A stretch of DNA of 64,000 bases, from NCBI GenBank assembly GCA_958450365.1, contig CAUEEP010000245.1, positions 1,116,001 to 1,180,000 of the forward strand, in the 5' to 3' direction. This DNA is from Mesorhabditis belari (Eukaryota; Nematoda; Chromadorea; Rhabditida; Rhabditidae). The position numbers and the translations under genes were made by a program. Below the pieces are notes generated by a model that was not told where the DNA came from, ran no database searches, and worked only from the letters and a program-made list of their open reading frames with translations. Shown here piece after piece: positions 1-11,344 of the stretch (the stretch's first letter is position 1; the number at the start of each line of letters is the position of its first letter).

Positions 1-1832
1 CGAAGCTACACGGTAAGAAATTAATTTTATCTTTTATTCAATGCTCTAATTTAGAGGATCAGTATGCCAAGATACTGGGGGATTGGGAAATTTCGCAATC
101 GACTAGCCAGCGAGCTTCGTTTCTTGAAGGTGGCGTAGGTAGAATCTTTATTTTTAATCAACACCTTATTACAGACTTTAGATTTCTGAGGGTAAAACCC
201 AATTACTACGGGAAATACATCGATACGTCAGTGTTACACATTTTGAGAATATTTTCAATCAGATTACGAAGTAAGTTGCTGGAAATTTCTTTTTGTTGTT
301 AAATTTGTTTAGACTGAACAAAGTTAAAGGTATTTTGCACAATTTCACCTCGTGGATAAAGAAAATGGAGAGTGAGTAAACAGTTGATTTAAAGAGTCGA
401 TCCTGTAAACTTTTAGAACCTTAAAACATACAGCTGATTTAGTTGCAGACGGAGGTGAACAATGGGTGAAGGTATAAAAATATGTTTTTCTTATTTAAAT
501 CGGTCGATTTGGGTGGTTTCCCGAAGCGCTAAAACGGTGTAGCTATGGACTGGTTGACGGAAATGATCGGAAACATTTTTGGATCAGGCATCAGCTTACC
601 TTCAAGTTGTGCCTAATTTATTTCGTTGCAAAATTTTTTTAGACAGCTATTCTTTTTCCGACTGGATTTGTTGTACCAAAGATCACATTTTTCTTTATGG
701 GTGGTGTACCGGATAAAATGGCCGAAAGGCTACATTGAATGGGAATTCGAGTTCATGGAGAAGAGGTTGTTAGGATACGAAAGGTAGTTCTCTCTACCGT
801 TTTCAGTTTTCACTTGACAATCTAGTGAAAGTTCCTAGCGACTGTGCTAGAGGCTCTCTGAAGAGAAAGAAGATCTTAGGAATACCAATAAATTCCAACG
901 ATATTAGTAAATCCATTTTATCTTGCCAAATAGTTGAATCTAATTCCTTTAGAGTTACCGCGAGATCCTCCAATCCACTTGGATGCTTAGCACTGTATTT
1001 GCCTGGTGTCTAATCACACACATGAAGGAGGAACGGGAACGTCAAGCAAGATCAGATACGATTTGGATAATATTATAACCTTAGCTTTCGCTGAAAGCCA
1101 GTTGCTACGCAGAGCAAGCCGCCTGGGTATGAAGAGTGCTCCGGAGAAAGAAAAGTTGCTACACCAAATTGAGGGTATCTTCGAATTGAAGTTAACATGA
1201 AATTGCAGTTTTTAGGTCATCGATGGATTATTTGTCAAACTGCAATGAAAGTGTTGCCAATATCCTGCCTCTACAGTATTCGGACCAGCTGAAACAGTGT
1301 TTTCCAGATTTTAGCTTTGAACGATATTTTTGGGAACGGGTAGAAGAGTTACTTAAAAACGTTGAAGTTGTGGAAGATAACCGCACTGAACGATCAGCTT
1401 CACTGCCCGATAGTGAGCGGATCAGCGCACGTGAGCAGGGTATTATTTTTTCTGTTTAGATATATCAAACTAGCATTTTAGGTAATTTTTTCAAGTCTGG
1501 GTGATTACTACCGAGCTGTGACGACAACCGCTAGCCAAGCATTTTGTCTCATCTGCTTGCTCTATTGATAATTTCAAAGTTGACTATTCATAGATTGTAA
1601 GTGAATTTAAATTTTCAAGTTGTTCAAAATCAAAATTTAAATAATTTAGGTGTATGCTTCAATGCACCTGTACATGAACCACGAGCACTTAGCGAGCAAA
1701 AAGAGGATGTTGGTATTAAAAAGTAGTCTAATCACTTTACTTATTGTTGATCATCCGGGTTCTATTCTATTATTGTTTTCAATTCCTGTAGTTACCGATT
1801 TTTATGTGTTCATTTTTTTAAAATTGCAATAA
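1..1832 (+). CDS. DUF1308 / C7orf25-like protein, 5' end outside window
   Basis: Human C7orf25 (UPF0415, DUF1308) is a poorly characterised conserved protein. Two segments match it in the right order: VADGGEQWVK near 449-475 (human VANGGHTWVK), and PKITFFFMGGVPDKMAERL followed by GIRVHGEEVV near 678-772 (human has MAEKLKEMGISVRGDIV). A later exon near 1020-1190 has an EKEKLLHQIEGIFELK helix resembling the human EQVLPQLEAF region. Further exons lie at about 1223-1459 (QLKQCFPDFSFERYFWERVEELL) and 1650-1830, ending near an AATAAA at about 1825. A stop within MAERLH(stop)MGIR at about 736 breaks the frame. The gene lies about 100 bp upstream of WDR83 on the same strand. The family call rests on two conserved blocks, and the middle exons are not aligned with confidence. 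Confidence 0.5.
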
Positions 1833-1932
1833 ACGGGCTATTTGGTTGAGTAATGCTTTTTTGTATTGTGTTTGAAACAGCAATACTCAATTCACTTTTC
1901 TTCTTCTACTAAAGTGCAAACAGAGGTTTAGG

Positions 1933-3307
1933 ATGAGTGCCGATTCGGTCCCGAAATATTTGCTCCGGAAGATCGACTGCAATCTAGCAAGCTGTTAGGA
2001 ATGTCAAATATAATGGGTTTTCTTTTTTCTAGGACCTTTACATCATTTTTCCTTTTCAGTCGATGGCAATTATGTGTTAACCTGCGGCTCCGACAAAACG
2101 ATAAAGCTCTCGAATCCAAACACGGGTGCTCATGTTAGCACATTTATGGGTGTGGGCAACGAGGTTTTATTTTTCAGGAAAGCATTTTTAAATTACTAAT
2201 TCCTAGATATTAGGACATGGCCTTCTTCTTCGGATAACTCGCAACTTGCTGCTGGTGGTGAGTGGCAGATAAAACTTGCGTAAATTATTTATAAAATGAT
2301 AGGACTTGATAAATGTGTCACGGTTATTGATGTGGAGACCGGGAAAACGGTTAGAAAAATATCGAAATCATGCCGGTGTGTTGTTTAACGATTACTCTGT
2401 AATGTGTCTGCTTCTAGCAAAAGTTAACGTTGTCTGTTATAATGAAGAATCGGAAACTGTCTCTTGTCTGGTCGATGGATACAACTGTTCACGTTTTTAT
2501 GATGTGGAACCAAAAATGAAGAAGCTATTCAGGTAGTTTTTCTAAAGGCTAACTTTTATAGATTTTAATTCAGATTTTTAATGAAGCAGCTGATGCGATA
2601 CTTTCCTGATACATGTAAATGGACACGATATCGTGGTTGGATCAGCTGATGGTCACTACAGACATTATAGCGTGCGTGATGGAGTGGTAAGCTTCAAAAA
2701 TTCTCAATATTTGATTCAACCTGGGTTTCACGTGTCATCTATAGTAACGTAACTTTTTATATTTTTAGGTAAAATTGAAGATTTTCTTGGCGAATCGGTG
2801 ACGTCTATATTTCGTTTACTCCCAGATGGAAATTGCATACTTGCTTCCACTTTGGATAGCACATTGAGACTGATGGACAAGTCAAGGAGCGGAAAATGCT
2901 CGCACAGTGAGTTTTGAGTCAGTATCATCGATATGTAAACCATACGTTCCAAGATATTAGGGTCATCAAAATCGCGACTTTATGGATTCGACTCTTGTAT
3001 TCTTGCCCTCGATCACCGAAGTTGCAACAGGGAGCGAAGATGGAAACGTTCCTCGTTTACAAAGTACTTTACTAAAAACCAAATGATGAAACGTGTTTTT
3101 CTAGTTTTAATCCGATCAAGCATCGTTAGTACGTCTACCCCACAAAGCCCTGTTTGTGCACTTTTACAGTAGCTGCTCATCCAAAGAAACAGAGCTGGTT
3201 TGTCCTAAGGAAGTCTTTTTGCAAATTCATTCCCTTTTAGGTATCAGCTTGTGCAAGAAGCCTCGATCTCTGTATGGACCAATCAAAAGGAGATTGAAGA
3301 AGAATGA
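1933..3307 (+). CDS. WDR83: WDR83 (MORG1) WD40-repeat protein, with frame breaks
   Basis: WDR83 is a seven-bladed WD40 scaffold linked to ERK signalling and spliceosome complexes. The start follows a TTTAG acceptor (MSADSVPKYLLRKIDC). Next come DGNYVLTCGSDKTIKL (about 2062-2110, human DGNYCLTCGSDKTLKL), DNSQLAAGG (2238-2262), IDVETGKTVRK (2325-2357), VNVVCYNEES, then HVNGHDIVVGSADGHYRHYS (2613-2673), PDGNCILASTLDSTLRLMDK (2822-2881), GHQNRDFMDSTLVF, HPTKPCLCTFT-like residues (3138-3170) and a last exon ISVWTNQKEIEEE ending in TGA at 3305-3307. Exons are short, with introns of about 40-70 bp. The frame breaks at about 2610 (TCCTGATACATG, where homology needs one base fewer) and within 2455-2500. 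The Trp of KLW is Ser. An AATAAA lies at 3353-3358. Family assignment is secure. Whether the frame breaks are biological or sequencing errors is open. Confidence 0.85.
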
Positions 3308-3352
3308 TCAAGTTTTATTATCACGTGCGTATTTATTAATTACTCAATATTA

Positions 3353-3358
3353 AATAAA
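3353..3358 (+). terminator. Poly(A) signal AATAAA after WDR83
   Basis: AATAAA lies 46 bp after the WDR83 stop codon and about 90 bp before the TTTTAG acceptor that precedes the PYROXD1 start. This is the usual order between genes of a nematode operon: poly(A) site, about 100 bp, then a trans-splice acceptor. Confidence 0.55.
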
Positions 3359-3454
3359 TTTCTTCACAGCCATCACATTATATCAAAACATTTTTGCTAA
3401 TATAAATATTTACCACATGTGACCCAAACCTCATTTCTAATTTACTTTTAGGCG

Positions 3455-5596
3455 ATGATTTATGTTGTCGTTGGTGCGGCGTTGGGGGAGTCTCTTGTGT
3501 TAGATGTCTACGAGCAAGAATTTATCACAGGAAGATGGAGGTTTCAGCATATTGACACTTAAAAGTTTGCTGTAAAATAGTAGGATTGAAAATGGAACAT
3601 ATCACTTAAATTTGATGTATAAGCATTTCTTTAGGTGTACCAGATCACAGCAGGACGTCATGTAAAAAGCATTCACAATTGGATTAAGGTTTGCTTTTTC
3701 CATTTTTTCTGATTTTATTAATGAATTAAATTCCTTAGGAAATAGTTTTTAGGTCGTTGACAGTTCACCGAACTGTTTCATGTGAAAGAAGAGGGACTTT
3801 CGTTTGCCGGTGAAGGTGTGCACGTAATTTCAGCAAGTGTCACATCTTGGGATTACAAAAACAAAGTTTGGCTTTTATTTTATTCAAAGTTTATGGATTA
3901 ATATTTTAGAGTCTCTATTTTCCAATGGTAAGCAAATTAGCGTTTGATCGACTTGTGATTGCAACTGGAGCTAGGCCAAAGGTTTTTCACTACTTGTGGT
4001 TGAATGTCATTTCATATTGTTCTAGAATCCGTATCCACATGTTTCTCGAGTGTTGACTCTTCGTGACACCGAAACGGCTCGCCATTTGGAGAGAAAGATT
4101 GGCAGGGGCTCGTAAAGTGGCAATCATTGGAAATGGAGGCATCGCCACTGAATTCGGTGTAATTTTTAACACTTTCGATTATATGGCTTGATATTTAGGG
4201 CTGGGTAAGCTAAAGAAAAGAGCAAAGAGATTTTAGCTATGAACTACGGAAAGTCGAGATTTTCTGGTGCATTCGAGAAGAACACATTTCCGCCGTTTAT
4301 TTCGATGTGGCGACGGCAAAGGTTCTGGAAGACCGAGCGAAAGTTGGACGTAAAGGAGCTGAAAAGAACCAAGAGGCTTTGGCGTTTGAAATGCAAAACA
4401 AAACTTTTCCTTTCTTAGCCTGTGAAGCGCATGAAGTATGCGGATGCTGGAGAAGGGTCTCTCAACAAATTGTGACACGACCACCGGATGTGCTCTGGGG
4501 CCTGATTGGAGTACTGTTGTCAACCTCGAAGGAGGATCTGAAGTGAGTCTGTTACTATTGGCAGTGAGCTAGATTTTTTAGGGTCATAATGTGCATGTTA
4601 TCCCGAAAGTGGAAGTTGTCCCTTTGGTTTAGATTGAAAACGGAGTTCGTTAAACCTGCATTTATCAAATGGAACTACTCTTAGAGGTGATGCAAAATAG
4701 ATTTAAAAATTTTTATTATTATCTAGGTCGGAAATCGTAATTTGGGCAACGGGATTAGTGCCGAGATAGCGCAAGTTTGGAGGAGAGATCTGTCCTGAGG
4801 TAAGTGTAAGATTGTCCAGGATAATGAGGTTTAAAAAAACTAGTTTTTACTGTTCCCTTTTAGTTAAAACTTCCCCGCCGATAATGGTATTTTGCGTTGA
4901 TGGAAACCATGCGCACTTCAATCGGCGATGTATGGGCATGTGGTGATGTTTGTACGGTTGAATGGCCAACGAATGCCTACTGGACTCAAGTAAGTTCTCG
5001 AATGAACTTTTTAATAACTTTTTAACTTTTTAATCGTAAATGCTTTTTTTTATGCCAGTTGTAACTATAGCGAGCATCGATCGATTATTGTTTTCGATGC
5101 GTACATGGACTCAAGCTCGACAAATGGGAGATTATACCGGCACGACGAGTTCTCAATTTGTGCGATTCCCTTGATTTTTGTTTCTGAAATGTTTGCTCAT
5201 TGTACTACATTTTATGGATACAAAGTAAGACTATAACGTAGTCAAAAATCAATTTCTTGCAGGATTGTTCTTCTTGGCGATTTTAAAAGCGACTCATCAA
5301 CCCGATGGCTGGTACATAATAGAAAGGCATTTTTTTGACGTGTGAAGTTCTCATCTCTTGTAATAGAATCATTGACGATTTTCAATTGGCTCGTTGTGTA
5401 ATGGAGTCTCATCGGGGTGCGTGGTGCTGTTCTTATCGGGGAAACGGATTCGAAGAGGTGTGCAACTTATTAGAAATTCATATTTTTGTTTCGTGGGTGC
5501 TCGAAAATTTGATATTGAACGGCACAGACCATGACTGGTCTGGAAGAAGAGTTTCTCTGATCTCGGACGTTCATCCTCGAGGACTACTTTGATTGA
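3455..5596 (+). CDS. PYROXD1: PYROXD1-like pyridine nucleotide-disulfide oxidoreductase, with frame breaks
   Basis: PYROXD1 is an FAD/NAD(P)H oxidoreductase of animals. The ATG follows TTTTAG by three bases. The N-terminal FAD motif reads IYVVVG then, after one extra base at about 3475, GVGGVSCVRC. Then come FDRLVIATGARPK (3940-3980), NPYPHVSRVLTLRDTETARH (4026-4088), and after another one-base slip at about 4106 the NAD-binding VAIIGNGGIATEF (4118-4155). Next are VEIFWCIREEHIS and GCALGPDWSTVV (4486-4520, out of frame with upstream), DVWACGDVCTVEW (4928-4967), WTQARQMG (5106-5130), a broken GAVLIGETD region (5420-5450), ENLILN (5503-5520) and C-terminal ILEDYFD-stop (5573-5596), matching the human end IEDYFD. 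Order and spacing fit the whole family. The gene sits about 150 bp after WDR83. At least four frame breaks suggest sequencing indels or a decayed copy. Confidence 0.85.
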
Positions 5597-5707
5597 CTTG
5601 TTATAAAGTTTTTGGATTGCGTTGTTCTTTTATCAAATAACCTGTTAAGAATAATTTATTTGCAACTATGTGAAACGGTTTTAAGTTTAGCTTTAAGCAT
5701 TTTTGGG

Positions 5708-8700
5708 TCAAGCAAGAGTGCGGAGCTTTATTGCTTCGCGATGTTCCCCTTCAATTTCATTTTTCCAGACACTAAAAGCCTGCAAAGTTGGATTTTTCTG
5801 AGATTTGATAGAATTCTGATACCTGATCTGGTTTTGAGAGCGCCAGAGGCAATCTGCATAAAGGCATCATCTGAAATGGTGACTGAGATCTCGGTTGGAC
5901 GTCTTCACGGAAATAGGGAATTCTTTTTCGTTAACTTATCTCGGGTTGCAATGGTATTTGAAAACTTCAAAACCCACTCATTTCCGACGTACGGTGGTGA
6001 GGTGTGGCTTTTGTGTCAATAAAACCGCTTCTTTTGTTGTCCCATTGCCGGTGATCACAAGATCGAATGAAGCCGCAACTTTATCAACCAAATCCTTCTC
6101 CCGAAAATATTTACATCTGATTAAGAAATTGTAAGGTTCTTTAAACGAACTGTATTTATTTTCTCCTTCGATCTCGTCGAAAATCACATCACTTTTCAGC
6201 GAGGGTCCATTTGAGATCAAGTTCAGAAACTCATATGAGATTCCCTTTGCTATCGATTTTTGCGTACCTTGGTTTGTCCATGAGATCCACCATCGGCCAT
6301 TATTCGCAATGCAACCACACCGGCTCCTCCCGATACCCGGGAAACGTTTTTGAGTTTTTCTCGCCTAATTTTTTCAATACCGATGTTATGTTGCATCGCG
6401 TATTTTGTGTTTGGCACTCTGTCGTTTTCCTCCGCGTCCCCGTAGTTGATTGGACAATTCGACGACCCCAGCGACTCCTGAAATTTTTTCTTTTTAGACT
6501 TTCTAACTGAAAAGAATGAGTTTAGAAGTTTTCTTTCATTTTTTTTTACAGTAAAATATGTAGAGTTGGAAGTTTCATCAAATCTGTTGAACAAAACCGG
6601 TTGCCCTGATGTGGATGTCCCTTGGATATGAGACCGCCACTGGGGTTGATCACCCATTTTCCTCCGTTTTTTTTGTCTCCCTCGATCGATCAACTCACCA
6701 GCTTTACCTGGAAAATCAGTGTGTTAAGGAAAATCAGTGTGTTAAACACACCGATTGGGCAAAAGCCCTTGCATTTCATAGGTGATCAACTCGTTCGGAG
6801 CAAAACAGTCGTGCAACTCGATCACCTAAAGTTAAAAAGTTCATTATCTTTTGATCATAAAAGATCATAAAAAGAGGATCAGAGACGTCGTTGATCATTG
6901 ATAAAAGAGATCAGAGATCATAAAAGAGAGTATGTCTCTTTTCCTTGTCCCCTCATACCTGAACATCATTCGGGGTAACACCAGTCTTTAGGCCAATTCT
7001 TGAGAAATTTTCTGAATCATGTCGGTGCCGGATCATTCTGATGTTCGAGTTGTCGGCGAACACTGACGGCAAATCGGTGCCAAGTTTGAAGCCTAGAATT
7101 TTGAGAGGTATTCGTGTTTTGTATTACCAAAACTTACCAACGATTTCGATTTTTTACCAGGGCGCAGATGGGGATGGGCTTGGAGGTAAAGGCCTGAGCA
7201 GAGAAATCGCTGCCGCTGAACCATCAGAGGTTGGACTAAAAAAAGACGCTTTTCAGCTTTACCTTATCAAATATTTTTCTAATTGATAGAGATTTTCAAT
7301 AAGAGCTAGCTTACATAGAACATGAATGGGAATAGAAATAGAATGGGAATGGGAATAGAAATAAGGGAATAGAAATAAGAAATAGAAATAAGGGAATAGA
7401 AATAAGTTGATCCAGATTTTAAACTTTGAACCAGGCCGATCTTGCCGTATTTCCGTAATAGGGCATTTTCAAAGCCAAGACTTTAAAATGTACTTTCTGG
7501 ACTTGAAATGTTGTCTAGATTAGCTGGATTACGGTATTTAGTCTAGGTTGGGTATTCAGTCTAGATTAGCTCGATTACGGCCTTTCGTCTAGATTGGGTA
7601 CTCTTAACTTTTAAAATTTAACTTTCAAAAGACAAAACTCAAATTCTAACCACTGATTGAGGATTTTCTGATTTTCTGTTAAAGGATTAATTGTGATAAA
7701 GGATTTTCCGATTTTCTGATAAAGGATTTTCCTCTTACCTGCATTCTAAAAGACCCATAAAGTCGTAGATTTTCCTCGCGTTCATCACTTGATCAAACGA
7801 GAATTCCTTAGTGAATTGGGATTTTCTAAACATTTTACATAGAAAATTTTCCTCGTTTCCCATTAAACGCACGGATTGTTGACAGAGTGCAAATGGTTCT
7901 TGTAGGCGATTTTTGCGAAATGCTCGCGCTTGGTGCCTAAAATTGAAATTCTAAGAATAAAACAATGAAATCTTGTACCATATTTCTCCATGTGTTCTTT
8001 GCCGGCATTTCCGAACATTTGAGCAGTGATCGGTGCGGGGAAAAGACCGTAAGTGTCGGCCATCAACTGAATGAAGATTCCTTTTTTTGGAGAGTTCGAT
8101 TTAAAACAGTTAAACAGTTGATATAGAATGTTATTTTGAAAAATTATCATGATAAACCCATTAGAATAGAAATTGGGATGGTTTAGAATAGATAGAATGG
8201 TAGATAGAATTGAAAACTTGTACCCAGAGTTCTCAGGGACGAGGGAGAATTCGAATCCGAGTTTGATTTTTCTACAATATCCTGCGCTTAGAATTTTACA
8301 GTTGGTTTTTACAGTATTCTCTTCTACAGTACTGTATAAGAGAATACTGTAAAAGCCAACCTCCTGGGTTCACCAAAAATGCTTAAATCCTAATATGTAA
8401 GTAAAGTTAAAACACTCAAAAAGGCGCATAAGTAAACTGATTTCTTTTTTCGATGCTCACCTGGATGTGATGATCAACGGGAAGTGCTCGATCATCGAGC
8501 TTTCCGCCCATATTCTCCAACGAGCCCGAGGCCATTTTCTTAAAATATCTTCATCAAAACCGCACACCAACATCTTTTTGTTTTCTTGTTTCTTGTTTCT
8601 TGTTTCTGACACTAATTTTTAGTTAATTGGGGAGATGTCAGAGTTTATCCCTCCGCGGAAGATATTTTATCTTCTTTCGGGCTCTAAACATCTACGTGAA

Positions 8701-11344
8701 ATTTTGGGCCGGAACGAAGAGTCGCCAGTGAAACAACAAATCGACTTCATGGAGCAGTTTTGCACAGCCTCGCTGAATCAGCTTTTCTACTCACCGAGGC
8801 GATGTTCATCGATGGATACTTCTCGCAGCTCGTCAATGAGGGTATATGTTTTAAGTGTTTTAAATTAATTCGCCTAATTCTAGATGAATATTCTTGGACA
8901 ATACTCGATGGACAGCGAGAGCGAGAAGCTAGAAGGCGAGACGGAGCGAGAAGGCTCTCTTGGATCTCGTCGACAATGTTTACATGGATTTCCTTCAAGG
9001 CTAGTCTCGTCTTTTCAAAAACGATATGTTGCTTCTTTAGGAAAGATGTTGGAAAGCCCGATCTGCTGAAGGCAACATTCATAAGATAGCGTCCTCTTTT
9101 CACTGATCGACTCGGTAGGCTGATGTTACTACACGCTTCATCGGCGACGCAAAACAAAAAAGCAACTCAAAAGTGTGCAAAGTCGATGGATGCGCGGAGG
9201 TTTTCGACTATAATATTCAATTGTAGGTTTTTTTTCATCTTCATTCTGTTTTTATCTTTGTTTTTGGTATCGACAGTTTTGGATATCAAAGAGTATTCGG
9301 TTTGGAAATGAGCACAAGTCGAAGAAACAGGCCGCGGTGAGCGGACAAAGAAATAACGGTACTTGTGGGGTTGGGGGAACTTTTTTTTCTTCAAAAGTGC
9401 TTTTTCTAGGGCGATTTTTTTGCGTAGATTACGAATTTCATAGTGGAAACTTGGGGAAATGCGTTTTAGACCGACTTTCGGGGATCCGAAGTCGCCGCCT
9501 CTACAGTGTATTTCACTACGAGCTTGTATAAGAAAATATTCATCAAACTAGGGAACTGTCTTTTCTTACCACCGATTTTCGAAACCGAACCTCTCCTTTC
9601 TGAAGGGTATAAATAAAGCTTCGAAAATTTCTATACTTTCTAAAATTTATTCAAAAAGTCGATATTGCTCTAAAAGCGTCGGAATAAGCGATTTTTGATC
9701 GAAATTTTTGTCTCGCGAGGTTTTCGAGATCTAGAAATCGATTGGCGCAAACCGTTTTTCTTGAAAATGCAATTTTTAAGCGAGTTATGCCATTGGGTCA
9801 TTTAAGTTGAAAAACGATTTTTATTAAGATTTCTCGAAAACAACGGGTCATCAAGAAAAGTTATTTACAACATCGGCGTGAAAAACTGCACAAGACTAGG
9901 CTAGGTCCGGTTTCGAAAATCGGTGGTAAATTGAAAAAGATCATGTAGGTGAAAATTTCATAAAACTTTAGAAATTTGAAATAACTTTTAAATTTTTTCT
10001 TTTATTTGTTTATTGTGAGTGATTTTCCTTTTGTGATAATCTTATTTTACACTTTTTTTTTTCTCTCTTTATGTTTAACAAGAAATTTTGTTTTTTTTTA
10101 AACTTTAAACTTCAAACCTCAAAGCCACACGCCAGCACAACATCCGCATTTCCTTAAATATTATTCATTAACAAGTTAACATTAACAAGTTAACATTAAC
10201 AAGTTAGTATTAACAAGTTAACATTAACAAATTAACATTAACAAATTAACATTAACAAGTTAGTATTAACAAGTTAACATTAACAAATTAACATTAACAG
10301 AATCCCACCTGACTCCAAGATTTGCTTGCAAAGGAAAACACCAGATGAGCCTGAAGCGCACGCGTTGTTTACCTACAACTCTAAGAGCTCGAAAATTTTC
10401 ATAAAAATAAACATTGAAAATCGGGATCCCGGTGAAACCAAGCTCATAAAGAGCCCGTTGACCATTGCAAGTGCCTAAAAAGTATCGAAGCCTCCTATGA
10501 AGAGAGGAGATTTTCTTCACCTCCATACAAGTATCCAACGGTGGCCTGTTGAATGTCCTTGTACTCAAGTTTTGCGTCAGCCAAAGCCTCGTTCACTGAA
10601 ATTTATGAAATTTATGCGACTTCTGGTAGTTAAAATGATAACTTTTATACATAAAATACTATAGAACAGGTATAACAAGTTATTAGAGTTGTTGTTGACT
10701 TGTTGACTTGTTGACTTGTTGATTGTTCATTATTCACTCACCAGCCTCTTTCACCATGTCCGGGTAGTCGAGGCCGGTTGAGCCGGGCTTGGTGAACTGA
10801 AATTGTGAATAACGATATACTTATAAGCCGTGTTAGCAGCCTTCAATTCGCATGCCTATAGAATCTCGAACTCTCGAGTACTTTCCCGGCAATCATGCTA
10901 AAATTGGGCATTTAGAAATATTAGAAAACGATAAAAATGCCCGCACCTGCCCCGCCTTGTTTTCCTCTCAACAGTTCCCTGCATTTGAAATGCAAAATTT
11001 TCTACACCGTATTTACCCTCTGTAATTCTGACCATAGAGATCGTTCAAATACATTTCAAATCCATTTCAAATACAAATTTGAAGTGGCAAACAAGGCAGT
11101 GCCATTACTGAATATTACTTATCGTTTTCTATCATTTTCAAATGCAAATTCTTGCATGATCATTTCAGGTTTTGCACTCAAAATTTGAGATTGTATAAGA
11201 ATCTGGAATTCTTAGAATTCTATAAGAACTGAAAAGTGGCGGACAGCCAAAAGAAAATGCAGCAGAATGCAATAAGAATTCTTTAGTATCAAAACCTTGG
11301 TCATGCCGACACCTGACGTCACGTAGACTTCTTGTCTTCGCCAT
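5708..11344 (-). CDS. daf-22: Peroxisomal SCPx/DAF-22-type thiolase fused to an SCP2 domain
   Basis: DAF-22 and SCPx cleave 3-ketoacyl-CoAs in peroxisomal beta-oxidation; in C. elegans this shortens ascaroside side chains. Exons in transcript order: [11 protein letters not shown] (about 11300-11335), [19 protein letters not shown] (10741-10797), [20 protein letters not shown] (10525-10600), [17 protein letters not shown], then [10 protein letters not shown] with the catalytic Cys (10341-10372), [12 protein letters not shown] (about 10107-10150), [10 protein letters not shown] and DDRAL (8469-8535), [20 protein letters not shown] (8000-8070), [20 protein letters not shown] (7740-7825), [44 protein letters not shown] (6775-6830, active-site His), [12 protein letters not shown] (6595-6660), YAMQHNIG and GGAGVVAL. 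An SCP2 domain follows at once: [47 protein letters not shown] (about 5840-5900), [11 protein letters not shown]. Frame slips occur near 6610, 7020 and 5730. A C-terminal peroxisomal signal is not clear. C. elegans DAF-22 lacks SCP2, so the fusion resembles vertebrate SCPx. Confidence 0.85.
8301..8365. repeat. Short hairpin in a daf-22 intron
   Basis: About 23 bp starting GTTGGTTTTTACAGTATTCT is repeated in inverted orientation, ending ACTGTAAAAGCCAAC, around a loop with CTACAGTACTGTAT. It is a short palindrome typical of small nematode foldback repeats. No product is assigned. Confidence 0.6.
8635..9530 (+). CDS. Unidentified gene nested in a daf-22 intron on the opposite strand
   Basis: A set of exon-like segments lies in the 1.5-kb daf-22 intron (about 8545-10105), on the other strand. 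The start reads [20 protein letters not shown] with an ATG at 8635. After one frame slip near 8770 it continues [20 protein letters not shown] to a GT donor at about 8840. Exon 2 (from about 8882) ends [18 protein letters not shown] in a second frame. Later segments are [17 protein letters not shown] (about 9172-9224), [18 protein letters not shown] (about 9300-9355) and [13 protein letters not shown] (about 9428-9468). TTTTAG or TTCTAG acceptors precede several segments. I do not recognise the family. It could be a small nuclear or cytosolic protein; there is no signal peptide or membrane segment. The 3' end is unclear because a small inverted-repeat element starts at 9566. Confidence 0.45.
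9566..9929. mobile_element. MITE-like element with about 20-bp terminal inverted repeats
   Basis: The ends are TTACCACCGATTTTCGAAAC and its inverted copy GTTTCGAAAATCGGTGGTAA, 364 bp apart, with no coding sequence inside. Internal DNA is AT-rich with several TCGAAA words. It lies in the daf-22 intron, just downstream of the nested gene. The lineage is unknown; a TTA-type target duplication is possible at the edges. Confidence 0.65.
10155..10298. repeat. 14-bp AT-rich tandem repeat
   Basis: About ten tandem units of ATTAACAAGTTAAC with small variants (AAATTAAC, AAGTTAGT) lie in a daf-22 intron between the exon carrying the catalytic NACASGSSG and the [12 protein letters not shown] exon. Confidence 0.85.
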
